54,425 nucleotides of DNA from contig DFWY01000134.1 of NCBI GenBank assembly GCA_002381615.1, positions 1-54,425 of the forward strand. The letters are read 5' to 3'. The first letter of the stretch is position 1. Every line of letters starts with the position of its first letter. The translations under genes were made by a program, and so were the position numbers. A model generated the notes under the pieces. That model made no database searches. It was not told the origin of the DNA and saw only the letters and a program-made list of their open reading frames with translations. This stretch comes from Polaromonas sp. UBA4122 (GTDB lineage Bacteria > Pseudomonadota > Gammaproteobacteria > Burkholderiales > Burkholderiaceae_C). Below are positions 18,732 to 26,813 of the stretch, in pieces.

Positions 18732-20243
18732 ATGGCTGAATCCTCGACATCTCCCCTGGTGATCGCGAAGAACGCTTCAACCCAGTGCGAGCTACTGCCC
18801 GGCCTGGCCAATCGCCATGGGCTGATCACCGGCGCCACCGGTACGGGCAAGACGGTCACGTTGCAAACACTGGCCGAAAATTTCTCAAAAATTGGTGTTC
18901 CAGTCTTCATGGCTGACGTCAAAGGCGACCTGACGGGCATCAGCCAGGCGGGCCGCATTGGCGAAAAAATGGCCGGCATTCTGAAGGAACGCGGTATTGA
19001 AACGCCCGCGCCGCTGGCCTGCCCGGTCACGCTGTGGGACGTGTTTGGCGAGCAAGGGCACCCGGTGCGTGCCACCGTCTCCGACATGGGCCCGCTGCTG
19101 CTGGGCCGCATGCTCAACCTCAACGAAATCCAGGCGGGCGTGCTCAATCTGGTGTTCAAAATCGCCGATGACTCTGGGCTGCTGCTACTCGACCTGAAAG
19201 ACCTGCGCGCCATGCTGCAGTATGTGGGCGAGCATGCCAACGAGTTCACCACCCAATACGGCAACGTCAGCGCCGCCAGCGTGGGCGCCATCCAGCGCGG
19301 GCTGATGCAGATCGAAAGCCAGGGCGGCGACCAGTTTTTTGGCGAACCCATGCTCAACATCAGCGACTTCATGCAGACCGACAGCGACGGGCATGGCGTC
19401 GTCAACATCCTGGCCGCCGACAAGCTGATGAATTCGCCCCGCCTGTATGCGACCTTTTTGCTGTGGATGCTCTCCGAGCTGTTCGAGCAACTGCCCGAGA
19501 TCGGCGACCCCGACAAGCCCACGCTGGTGTTCTTCTTTGACGAAGCCCATTTGCTGTTCAATGAAGCGCCCAAAGTGCTGATTGAACGCATTGAACTGGT
19601 GGTGCGCCTGGTGCGTTCCAAGGGCGTGGGCGTTTATTTTGTGACGCAAAACCCGCTGGACATTCCAGATTCGGTGCTGGCGCAGCTGGGCAACCGGGTG
19701 CAGCACGCCCTGCGCGCCTTCACACCACGCGATCAGAAAGCCGTCAAGGCAACGGCCCAGACCATGCGGCAAAAACCCGGGCTGGACATAGAAACGGCCA
19801 TCACCGAGCTGGCCGTCGGCGAAGCCCTGGTCAGCCTGCTGGATGTCAAAGGCCGACCCAGCGTGACCGAGCGGGTTTACGTGCTGCCGCCGGGTAGCCA
19901 GATCGGTCCGATCACGCCCCAGCAGCGCCAGCAGCTGCTGCAAAACTCACTGGTTGCCGGTGTCTACGAAAAGAGCGTGGACCGTGAATCGGCGTACGAG
20001 AAGCTCAAGGAGCGTGCGGAGGCAGCGGCTCCGCAGCCCGGAACGGCGGGCCAGGCCGCGTCCGGCGGCATTCTGGGTGGGCTGAACGACATGCTGTTTG
20101 GCAGCACCGGCCCACGCGGCGCCAAGTACAACGGTCTGGCGCAAAGCATGGCCAAGTCCGCCGTGCGCACCATGGGTTCTGCGGTGGGGCGCGAGATCAT
20201 TCGTGGCGTGCTGGGCAGCCTCTTGGGCAGCAAGAAACGCTGA
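18732..20243 (+). CDS. HerA-like ATPase, DUF853 family (YjgR)
   Basis: 503-residue P-loop ATPase of the HerA/FtsK superfamily (DUF853, E. coli YjgR). Walker [17 protein letters not shown] (about 34), Walker [18 protein letters not shown] (about 265) and a conserved sensor region [20 protein letters not shown] are visible. The C-terminus is Gly/Ala-rich. The physiological role of YjgR is not settled; DNA or protein translocation is inferred from the family. ATG at 18732 is taken; the preceding TTG is in frame but adds one residue. Confidence 0.92.
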   Translation: MAESSTSPLVIAKNASTQCELLPGLANRHGLITGATGTGKTVTLQTLAENFSKIGVPVFMADVKGDLTGISQAGRIGEKMAGILKERGIETPAPLACPVTLWDVFGEQGHPVRATVSDMGPLLLGRMLNLNEIQAGVLNLVFKIADDSGLLLLDLKDLRAMLQYVGEHANEFTTQYGNVSAASVGAIQRGLMQIESQGGDQFFGEPMLNISDFMQTDSDGHGVVNILAADKLMNSPRLYATFLLWMLSELFEQLPEIGDPDKPTLVFFFDEAHLLFNEAPKVLIERIELVVRLVRSKGVGVYFVTQNPLDIPDSVLAQLGNRVQHALRAFTPRDQKAVKATAQTMRQKPGLDIETAITELAVGEALVSLLDVKGRPSVTERVYVLPPGSQIGPITPQQRQQLLQNSLVAGVYEKSVDRESAYEKLKERAEAAAPQPGTAGQAASGGILGGLNDMLFGSTGPRGAKYNGLAQSMAKSAVRTMGSAVGREIIRGVLGSLLGSKKR

Positions 20244-20284
20244 AAAGGCAAATCAAGAATCCACAACAAGAAAGCTACAAATTC

Positions 20285-20914
20285 ATGAGCAACGTTCACC
20301 TGATTGATCACCCGCTGGTTCAGCACAAGCTGACCCTGATGCGCCGCAAGGACGCCTCCACCAGCACCTTTCGCACCCTGCTCAATGAACTGAGCACCCT
20401 GATGGCCTATGAAGTGACCCGCGACATGCCACTTCAGGATGTTGAGATCGAAACGCCGCTGGAAACCATGACCGGCAAGATGATTGACGGCAAAAAACTG
20501 GTGTTTGTGTCCATCCTGCGCGCTGGCAACGGCATTCTGGAAGGCATGCTCAACGTGGTTCCGGGCGCCCGTGTCGGCCATGTGGGCCTGTACCGCGACC
20601 CAAAAACGTTGGAGCCGGTTGAGTATTACTTCAAGATGCCGCAGGAAATGGAGGAACGCGACGTTGTGATCGTTGACCCCATGCTGGCCACCGGCAACTC
20701 GGCCATCGCCGCCGTGAACCGGCTCAAAAAACTCAAGCCCAAATCCATCAAGTTTGTCTGCCTGCTGACTTGCCCCGAAGGCATTGCCGCACTGCAAAAA
20801 GCCCATCCGGATGTGGCCATCTACACCGCAGCCATTGACAGGCAGCTCAACGAGCACGGCTACATCCTGCCGGGGCTGGGTGATGCGGGCGACCGCATTT
20901 TTGGAACAAAATAG
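20285..20914 (+). CDS. upp: Uracil phosphoribosyltransferase
   Basis: 209-residue salvage enzyme that makes UMP from uracil and [19 protein letters not shown] and the PRPP loop [16 protein letters not shown] (about 130-145) are diagnostic, and the length is that of E. coli Upp (208). A cytosine deaminase remnant lies just downstream; the intact pair would have fed cytosine-derived uracil to Upp. Confidence 0.97.
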   Translation: MSNVHLIDHPLVQHKLTLMRRKDASTSTFRTLLNELSTLMAYEVTRDMPLQDVEIETPLETMTGKMIDGKKLVFVSILRAGNGILEGMLNVVPGARVGHVGLYRDPKTLEPVEYYFKMPQEMEERDVVIVDPMLATGNSAIAAVNRLKKLKPKSIKFVCLLTCPEGIAALQKAHPDVAIYTAAIDRQLNEHGYILPGLGDAGDRIFGTK

Positions 20915-20963
20915 GCATTCAGCCCAATAGCAGCGTGCGCGAGCAGCTTCTTTATTGATAGCG
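20915..20963. repeat. Interspersed ATAGC repeat, copy 1
   Basis: Reverse-complement form GCTATCAATAAAGAAGCTGCT followed by CGCGCACGCTGCTATTGGGCT. It matches the pattern of the copies at 25453, 26731, 28293 and 51731. It begins right at the upp stop codon and separates upp from the codA remnant. Confidence 0.65.
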
Positions 20964-20984
20964 TGCCAAGGTGACTTGTGACCC

Positions 20985-21116
20985 CATAACCGCAGGCGTC
21001 AACGTCGCCTTCGGCCACGACTGCGTGATGGACCCCTGGCACGGCGTGTGCTGCGACTACATGCTGGAAGTGGCGCACATGGGCCTGCATGTGGCGCAGA
21101 TGACGAGCCAGAAAGA
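20985..21116 (+). pseudogene. codA: Cytosine deaminase (codA) remnant
   Basis: Within an 84-codon frame (20971-21225), about 42 codons read ITAGVNVAFGHDCVMDPW and then MLEVAHMGLHVAQMTSQ. This matches the metal-site region of cytosine deaminase CodA, where E. coli has GINVCFGHDDVFDPW and MLQVLHMGLHVCQ. The upstream two-thirds and the C-terminus of CodA are missing, and the codons after SQ (about 21112 on) are unrelated and charged. It is therefore a decayed internal fragment, next to upp as functional codA genes often are. Confidence 0.85.
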
Positions 21117-21437
21117 CACGCGCAAAGAAGCTCCAAAAGAACACATGAAGTTGCTGCCGGCAAAGCCTGAAAAGGAGGAGGAGTCGAACACTATTCGATT
21201 CGATATTAAGACCCATATCTTCTGAGGCGCTCTCGAGCTGAACATTCCTCTACGGTTTGACCAGTGGCAAAATCGCCCGCGTAGGCTAAAAACATCAACA
21301 GCGGGGAGGCAATTTGTGTCGGACTGCATGGCCTCTGCACAGCTGATCTTTTGGTGTCCGCTTCAAAGTGAATCGGACGTCTGTTTGGCCCCCCCAACGG
21401 GACGTCCGTAAGTACCGAAGTTACTTCCCTCACATTC
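21117..21437. other. Intergenic stretch before the Abi_C gene
   Basis: About 320 bp of lower-GC sequence with no gene that I recognise. It contains the end of the frame opened by the codA remnant and the presumed promoter of the abortive infection gene. I see no terminal repeats, transposase remnant or RNA gene. Confidence 0.4.
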
Positions 21438-22319
21438 ATGACTAAACAAATACCTTCGCCGTTGATCGCTATCGTGTCAGACATCGTCTCCTCACACGAA
21501 ACACATGCAAGCCTAGACAGTTTGTTCATGTACGCAGAGGCGTCAGGCGAATCTCCCGAGGGCAGCAAGCACGTCAAGGCCCAGGCGTGGCTGCGTCATA
21601 CAAACAAAGTGCACTCCGAACCGTTAGCAGTTCTTGGAAAGATCATTTGCGGCTACATGGAAGATCCCGTGATGGCGGCTGACCACAAGGTGCCCGAGTG
21701 GACGACTGAGCATGAGTCCACCATCAAGAAGCGCGAGAACGTGCGCAAGATCGAGGCTGTTCTAGCCAAGAACGACCTTCAATATCGGATCGGAGGTGTA
21801 CTCACGGCTGGAGGTATGGCGCCAAGTAAGACCCTCGGGGAGCTTATTAAGGGCAGGGACATGCCAGCCATTCACCGCGAGTTTGATCGCGCCATGGAAA
21901 CGGTAGCTGGCAAACCGCGTGAAGCTGTATCCGCCGCTTCCAATATCCTAGAGTCAATCTTCAAGATTTACATCGAGGACAACAACCTGCATATGCCGGA
22001 GAAGCAAGACTTGCAGCCTGTCTTCAAGGTTGTCCGGGCAGACCTAGGACTCGATCCCGGCAGCGTTGAGGATCAGGACTTGCAGCGAATCATCAGTGGC
22101 CTGTTCTCGATCGTTGACGGCATTGGTGCGCTGCGTACGCATGCCGGGAGCGCACATAGCGAAGGACGCAAAGGCTACAAGTTGGAGTCCCGCCATGCGC
22201 GTTTGGCCGTGAATGCCGCGCACACCGTAGCGACATTTGTAATGGAAACGTGGGACAAGAAAGAGTCGGCGAAATCAAAGCCACGCGGGGTCGAGCTAGT
22301 TTTCAAGGACAAATACTAG
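21438..22319 (+). CDS. Abortive infection family protein (Abi_C domain)
   Basis: 293-residue protein. The C-terminal part (about 205-270) reads LFSIVDGIGALRTHAGSAH and ARLAVNAAHTVATFVMETW, which I recognise as the Abi_C (abortive infection C-terminal) domain. The middle has AASNILESIFKIYIEDNN, also seen in these proteins. Family members are reported or proposed as phage-defence factors; I see no nuclease motif and no partner gene. Codon use is less GC-rich than in neighbours, no Shine-Dalgarno is seen before ATG at 21438, and it lies between gene remnants, which together suggest acquisition. Domain call fairly sure; function inferred. Confidence 0.8.
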   Translation: MTKQIPSPLIAIVSDIVSSHETHASLDSLFMYAEASGESPEGSKHVKAQAWLRHTNKVHSEPLAVLGKIICGYMEDPVMAADHKVPEWTTEHESTIKKRENVRKIEAVLAKNDLQYRIGGVLTAGGMAPSKTLGELIKGRDMPAIHREFDRAMETVAGKPREAVSAASNILESIFKIYIEDNNLHMPEKQDLQPVFKVVRADLGLDPGSVEDQDLQRIISGLFSIVDGIGALRTHAGSAHSEGRKGYKLESRHARLAVNAAHTVATFVMETWDKKESAKSKPRGVELVFKDKY

Positions 22320-22425
22320 TATTCAATGTCCGCTTTGGGCGCGGCCACTCATCCAGCCACACTGACAATCGCGAATGCGTGCTTGACACTTGCACAGCTA
22401 TACAGCGGCCCTATGACCGCTCCCC
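22320..22425. other. Intergenic stretch between Abi_C gene and panE fragment
   Basis: About 105 bp after the Abi_C stop codon with no recognisable gene; the 3' junction of any insertion carrying the Abi_C gene should lie here or just before the panE fragment. Confidence 0.35.
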
Positions 22426-22605
22426 TCCATCAACTTCACCAACACCCACAACACCCGATTCGTCAGCGTCGCAATCCCCGGCGCCTCGCCGCGCTTCACG
22501 ATCAGCCCATTGAGGAAGTGAATCTCGCTGCGCTTACCGCGCGCCAGGTCTTGCGCGATCGATAAATACTGGCTGGACATGCTATGGGCGAGTTTGGACA
22601 TTACA
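22426..22605 (-). pseudogene. panE: Decayed second copy of the panE 3' end
   Basis: The minus strand reads [20 protein letters not shown] and NRVLWVLVKLMEG. It parallels the C-terminus of the intact panE at 24401-25333 ([20 protein letters not shown]). By eye the DNA matches 24432-24611 at about 85-90 percent over some 180 bp, in the same orientation. Only the last 60 or so codons are present, so this cannot be a working reductase. The two copies form direct repeats about 2 kb apart around the TauE, EVE-fragment and YebC-like genes. Confidence 0.85.
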
Positions 22606-22732
22606 GGAAGACTTCGGCAAGTGTGCTGGCGGGGCCATCACCCTGCCCTTGTCCTGCGGGCAGGTTATCCTGCCGCATGCGTATCAAATCTTCAAGCTGG
22701 TCGACGAAAACCGCGCAGCCGGGCGCCGCTGA
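22606..22732 (+). pseudogene. Possible C-terminal remnant of an unidentified gene
   Basis: One plus-strand frame ends VILPHAYQIFKLVDENRA followed by AGRR and TGA at 22730-22732, immediately abutting the ATG of the TauE-like gene (TGA-ATG). Codon third positions are GC-rich like real genes here. The frame has no start of its own and runs into the panE fragment, so it would be the tail of a gene whose front was lost. I do not recognise the protein, and the opposite strand is open too, so this is tentative. Confidence 0.4.
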
Positions 22733-23503
22733 ATGACGGCGTGGCAGACCGCGCTCTTCCTGTTGTGCGTGGCCCTGGCGACCTGCGCCCAGAACCTGAC
22801 TGGTTTTGCGTTCGCGCTCATCCTGCTGGGCCTGGCCGGCCTCTTTGAGCTGGCGCCCCTGGCGGAACTCGCGAACGTGGCCACCGTGCTGGCGCTGGCT
22901 AACGGCCTTGTCGCCTTGCGCCGCTCGGGCAGAACCCTGGACGTGCCCGCCTTCCGCGACATCGCGCTGGGCAGCGCCACCGGCATTCTGGCGGGCGTGT
23001 TGCTGGTCGGCTGGCTCGGCACCAACGTCACCCTGGCGTTGCGCGTGCTGCTGGGCCTGACGGTGATCGCCTGCGCGACCGTCGTTCTGCTCCAGGCCGC
23101 GGCCTTGCGCGAGCGCTCGTCCGCTGCTTCGTTTCGCACCTGGGGCGTGATCTCGGGCCTGCTGACCGGCCTTTTTTCGACCGGCGGGCCGCCGCTGGTC
23201 TACCACCTGTACCGGCAGCCGATGGCGCTGAGAACGGTGCGGGACACACTGGTCGCAACGCTGGCAGCCAGTTCCTTGATGCGGCTGGCGATGGTCCTGA
23301 CTACCGGGCAGTTCAGCGGCAACGCGCTGAAGCTGTGCCTGCTTGCCGCGCCGCTGGTGTTCGCGCTAAGCTGGTGGCTGGAACGGCACCCACCCGGATG
23401 GTCGCGGCCTACGGTGCTCAAACTGGTCTGTGCCTTGCTGCTGCTGACGGGCGTCGGGCTGATCGTTCCCGCGCTGCTGCAGATCGCGAAAACCGGAATC
23501 TGA
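22733..23503 (+). CDS. TauE/SafE family membrane transporter
   Basis: 256-residue integral membrane protein with about eight hydrophobic segments. The repeated family signatures are seen as QNLTGFAFALILLGLAGLFE near the N-terminus and SGLLTGLFSTGGPPLVYHLY at about 143. TauE/SafE proteins export sulfite, sulfoacetate or related organic anions; the substrate here is unknown. ATG at 22733 abuts an upstream stop codon, so it was probably coupled to a gene that is now only a remnant. It lies within the rearranged region. Confidence 0.85.
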   Translation: MTAWQTALFLLCVALATCAQNLTGFAFALILLGLAGLFELAPLAELANVATVLALANGLVALRRSGRTLDVPAFRDIALGSATGILAGVLLVGWLGTNVTLALRVLLGLTVIACATVVLLQAAALRERSSAASFRTWGVISGLLTGLFSTGGPPLVYHLYRQPMALRTVRDTLVATLAASSLMRLAMVLTTGQFSGNALKLCLLAAPLVFALSWWLERHPPGWSRPTVLKLVCALLLLTGVGLIVPALLQIAKTGI

Positions 23504-23518
23504 CCCAAAATTGAGTCC

Positions 23519-23602
23519 ATGAATTACTGGCTGATGAAATCCGAACCCGAGGAATGCTCGGTATCCTCGGCAACCCAGCACTTTGAAGCGAACTGCGGTT
23601 GA
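23519..23602 (+). pseudogene. Truncated EVE-domain (YTH-like) gene
   Basis: ATG at 23519 begins MNYWLMKSEPEECSV, the typical first residues of stand-alone EVE-domain proteins, which bind modified nucleic-acid bases. After about 15 codons the frame turns into unrelated sequence and stops at 23602, whereas a full EVE protein has 140-160 residues. Only the 5' end survives. The gene lies 15 bp after the TauE-like gene. No later part of an EVE gene is seen nearby. Confidence 0.8.
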
Positions 23603-23690
23603 CCTTCCCTTCGGTGGGCGCCAGGACGCGGATAATGTTGCGTACCCAGCCAGCCGTACGAACACGCTACAACTATTAGGAACATAAAAC

Positions 23691-24404
23691 ATGGGCGCGC
23701 AGTGGAAAGCAAAAGGTAAGGAACTTGCCGCAAATGCCAGGGGAAAACTGTTCGGAAGATTGGCCAAGGACATCATGGTTGCCGCGCGCAGCGGAGCCGA
23801 CCCGGCATCCAATTCGCGTCTGCGCCTGGTCGTGGAGCAGGCCCGCAAAGTCTCCATGCCAAAGGAAACCCTGGATCGGGCCATCAAAAAAGGCGCCGGG
23901 CTCACAGGCGAGGCGGTTCACTTCGAGCATGTGATTTACGAAGGCTTTGCGCCGCACCAGGTGCCCGTGATGGTCGAATGCCTGACCGACAACCTGAAGC
24001 GCACCGCGCCTGAAATGCGGGTGCTGTTTCGAAATGGTCAGTTGGGTATGTCCGGCTCGGTGGCTTGGGACTTCGATCATGTCGGCATGATCGAAGCCGA
24101 GCCCGCGGCAGCGGGCGCCGACGCGGAACTGGCCGCCATCGAAGCGGGCGCCCAGGACTTCGAGCCCGGCGAGGAAGACGGCAGCACCCTCTTCCTGACC
24201 GATCCCTCCGACCTCGATCTGGTGAGCAAGGCGCTGCCAGCGAACGGCTTCACAGTCCTGTCCGCCAAGCTGGGCTACAAGGCCAAGAATCCGATCGACC
24301 CCGCGAGCCTGGACCCTGCACATCTGGAGGAGGTGGAAGCCTTCCTGGCCGCCATCGACGCGAACGACGATGTGCAGAATGTATTTGTGGGCCTGGCGGG
24401 TTAA
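23691..24404 (+). CDS. YebC/PmpR family protein, second paralogue
   Basis: 237-residue divergent member of the YebC family: [20 protein letters not shown] instead of AGHSKW at the start, then [35 protein letters not shown] and [20 protein letters not shown]. It is closer to the YeeN-like branch than to the gene at 17928-18653. TAGGA lies about nine bases before the ATG. Its stop overlaps the converging panE stop by four bases. Confidence 0.9.
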   Translation: MGAQWKAKGKELAANARGKLFGRLAKDIMVAARSGADPASNSRLRLVVEQARKVSMPKETLDRAIKKGAGLTGEAVHFEHVIYEGFAPHQVPVMVECLTDNLKRTAPEMRVLFRNGQLGMSGSVAWDFDHVGMIEAEPAAAGADAELAAIEAGAQDFEPGEEDGSTLFLTDPSDLDLVSKALPANGFTVLSAKLGYKAKNPIDPASLDPAHLEEVEAFLAAIDANDDVQNVFVGLAG

Positions 24405-25333
24405 AGAGCCGGCGATCCCGCGGCGGACTGCTTCCCCTCCATCAACTTCACCAAAGCCCACAACACCCGATTCGCCGGCGTCGCAATCCCCAACACCTCG
24501 CCGCGCTTCACGATCAGGCCATTGAGGTAATCAATCTCGCTGCGCTTGCCGCGCGCCAGGTCTTGCGCGGTGGATGAAAACTGGCTGGGCATGCTGGCGG
24601 TGAGCTTGGCCACAGCCGCATGCACATCGCCCTGCACCTGCACGCCTTCGGCCTGGGCCACGGCCAGGCATTCGGCCACCACGTCACGCATCACGTCTTT
24701 CACGCCCTCGCCCGCCACCGTCTTGCCATACGGCAGCTGGGTGATGGCCGAGACGGCGTTGTAGGCACAGTTGAGGATCAGCTTGGCCCACAGCGCGCCG
24801 CGCACGTTGCCGGAGATTTCGGTGGGCACGCCGGCGGCGATCAGGGCTTGGGCCACGGCCTCGCTGGCGCTGGAGGGCTCAATCACCAGCTCGCCGCGGC
24901 CGTGGTGCCTGACGTGGCCGGGGCCGGCCATTTCGGTGGCCACATACACCACCGCGGCGGCCACCGCGTGCTGCGGCAGCACGGTGCGCAGCCGGTCGGC
25001 GTTGTCCACGCCGTTTTGCAGGGTCAGCACCAGCGCATCGGGCGCCAGATGCGGCCGAAGCAGAGCGCCGGCCGATTCGGTGTCGGTGGACTTGACGCAG
25101 AACAGCACCAAATTGGCGCCCCGCACCGCGCTGGGGTCCGTGCTGGCGGCCAGGCGCACATGCTCGTCGAAGGTCGTGGTCTCCATGCGCAGGCCGTCGC
25201 GGTCTATGGCTTCCACGTGCTGGGGCCGCGCGATAAGCACCACCTCATGCCCGGCGCGGGCCAGCATGCCGCCGTAGTAGCAGCCGACGGCGCCCGCGCC
25301 CATCACGGCGACTTTTAGGGATGAATGGGTCAT
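24401..25333 (-). CDS. panE: 2-dehydropantoate 2-reductase
   Basis: 310-residue NADPH-dependent ketopantoate reductase for pantothenate synthesis (ApbA/PanE family). The Rossmann start [20 protein letters not shown] (about 8-27) and the catalytic-Lys region [18 protein letters not shown] (about 183) are visible. ATG at 25333 places the glycine loop at the usual distance; the frame is open to 25360. Its last 60 codons are duplicated in decayed form at 22426-22605. Some members of this family act on other 2-oxo acids. Confidence 0.9.
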   Translation of the reverse strand: MTHSSLKVAVMGAGAVGCYYGGMLARAGHEVVLIARPQHVEAIDRDGLRMETTTFDEHVRLAASTDPSAVRGANLVLFCVKSTDTESAGALLRPHLAPDALVLTLQNGVDNADRLRTVLPQHAVAAAVVYVATEMAGPGHVRHHGRGELVIEPSSASEAVAQALIAAGVPTEISGNVRGALWAKLILNCAYNAVSAITQLPYGKTVAGEGVKDVMRDVVAECLAVAQAEGVQVQGDVHAAVAKLTASMPSQFSSTAQDLARGKRSEIDYLNGLIVKRGEVLGIATPANRVLWALVKLMEGKQSAAGSPAL

Positions 25334-25706
25334 GGCTTGCATTCTATGAATAAGCAGCATTGGCTACACAGCAACTCTCGCCATGCCGGGCGCGCTTAGA
25401 GGCCCTGCGCGCACGCTTTGAACAAGGCAGTCCAGCCCCTTCTTCGCTCCTAAAACAATAGCCTCTTGCGCCCGCCTTTATTGGGCTGCGGTCACTTTTT
25501 ATTACTAAAACGGGGCTTACTCAGGTGCTGGCCGGCGGTGAGGTGCAAAGAGGGTCCATATCATCAGCGTTACATCGGTGCCTTCCGGCGCACTGAAAGC
25601 CAGCCTTTGAACTGGCAGTCTTCAGGCCTCTTGATACGCATCAGTCTCCGCCCGGCTCCAGCAGTTACGATGGCGCCTCCACTTTCTTCCGCCACTTTTT
25701 CCTGCC
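25334..25706. other. Intergenic region between divergent panE and trhO
   Basis: 373 bp that should hold the divergent promoters of panE and the rhodanese gene. It contains one copy of the interspersed repeat (25453-25506). Elsewhere I see no gene-like frame, RNA gene or convincing operator. Confidence 0.45.
25453..25506. repeat. Interspersed ATAGC repeat, copy 2
   Basis: AACAATAGCCTCTTGCGCCC followed by GCCTTTATTGGGCTGCGGTC. The ATAGC-CTTGCGCCCG core and the downstream GGGCT match the other copies; the arm before ATAGC is shortened. Confidence 0.6.
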
Positions 25707-26657
25707 ATGCCTGATTTTTTGACTGCCGCCCTCTACAAATTCGTCGAGCTCCCGGACTTTGCCGAGCTCCAGGCGCCCTTGCTGGCGTGTTGCGAAACCC
25801 ACGGCGTCAAAGGCACCTTGCTGCTGGCATCTGAAGGCATCAATGGCACGATTGCCGGGTACCCCGAGGGCGTGCATGCGGTGCTGGCCTTTCTGCGCCG
25901 TGATCCGCGTCTGGCCGCGCTGGAGCATAAGGAAGCATGGGCCGCCCAAGTACCGTTTTACCGGATGAAGGTGCGCCTGAAGCGCGAAATCGTGACCCTG
26001 GGCGTTCCCGACGTGCATCCAGCACTCATGGCGGGCCAGTATGTCAAACCGGCAGACTGGAACCAGTTGCTGGACGATCCTGACGTCGTGCTGGTAGACA
26101 CGCGCAATGATTACGAAGTGGCCATAGGCACCTTCGAGGGTGCCGTCAACCCGGCCACCCGCCGCTTTTCGGAACTGCCAGGCTGGGTGGAAAGGGAAAT
26201 GGCCGAGGGCGGCAAGCTGGCCGTAGCGGGCGGCAAAAAACCCAAAGTCGCCATGTTCTGCACCGGCGGCATCCGCTGCGAAAAATCCACGGCGCTGTTG
26301 CGTGCCCGGGGTTTTGACGAGGTCTACCACCTGGAAGGCGGCATCCTCAAATACCTGGAAACCGTGCCCGAAGCGCAAAGCCGATGGCAGGGGGAATGCT
26401 TTGTGTTTGACGAGCGCGTGTCGGTCGGTCACGGCCTGAACGCTGGCGACTACACGCTGTGCCGCGCCTGCCGCCACCCCCTGAGCGAGCAAGACCGGGC
26501 CTCACCGCTTTACGAGCTGGGCGTAAGCTGCGCGCGCTGCCATGCCACCACGACCGCGCAACAAAAACAGAGCTACCGGGAGCGGGAGCGCCAGGTCGAA
26601 CTGGCCGAGGCGCGCCAGCAAGCCCACATCGGCGTGCGGCAACCCGGCACCTTCTGA
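25707..26657 (+). CDS. trhO: tRNA uridine(34) hydroxylase, rhodanese-related (TrhO/YceA)
   Basis: 316-residue protein of the YceA/TrhO family, which hydroxylates U34 of tRNAs to ho5U using O2. Order: an N-terminal domain (about 1-95, with [14 protein letters not shown]), a rhodanese domain with the active-site loop [10 protein letters not shown] (about 184) and a C-terminal Cys-rich extension (CRACRHPL ... CARCH) probably binding zinc. Length is close to E. coli YceA (350). The gene stands alone on the plus strand. Confidence 0.92.
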   Translation: MPDFLTAALYKFVELPDFAELQAPLLACCETHGVKGTLLLASEGINGTIAGYPEGVHAVLAFLRRDPRLAALEHKEAWAAQVPFYRMKVRLKREIVTLGVPDVHPALMAGQYVKPADWNQLLDDPDVVLVDTRNDYEVAIGTFEGAVNPATRRFSELPGWVEREMAEGGKLAVAGGKKPKVAMFCTGGIRCEKSTALLRARGFDEVYHLEGGILKYLETVPEAQSRWQGECFVFDERVSVGHGLNAGDYTLCRACRHPLSEQDRASPLYELGVSCARCHATTTAQQKQSYRERERQVELAEARQQAHIGVRQPGTF

Positions 26658-26730
26658 GTGCTGCGGTGACCTTCGCTTCCGCCGCTTCGGTCGATCGAGT
26701 CCTGCCGGTTGCGTGCTAAAAGTTTAAACA

Positions 26731-26786
26731 TTTTAGGCCTATAGCCCATATAGAACGGGCACAAGCAGCTATTAATTAGATAGCGT
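26731..26786. repeat. Interspersed ATAGC repeat, copy 3
   Basis: In reverse complement it reads GCTATCTAATTAATAGCTGC then TTGTGCCCGTTCTATATGGG and CTATAGGCC. It lies between trhO and the converging sbcB gene, which suits a role as, or overlap with, a transcription end site. Confidence 0.75.
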
Positions 26787-26813
26787 TTCCGTATCCAGGC
26801 AAGCGTGATGCGC

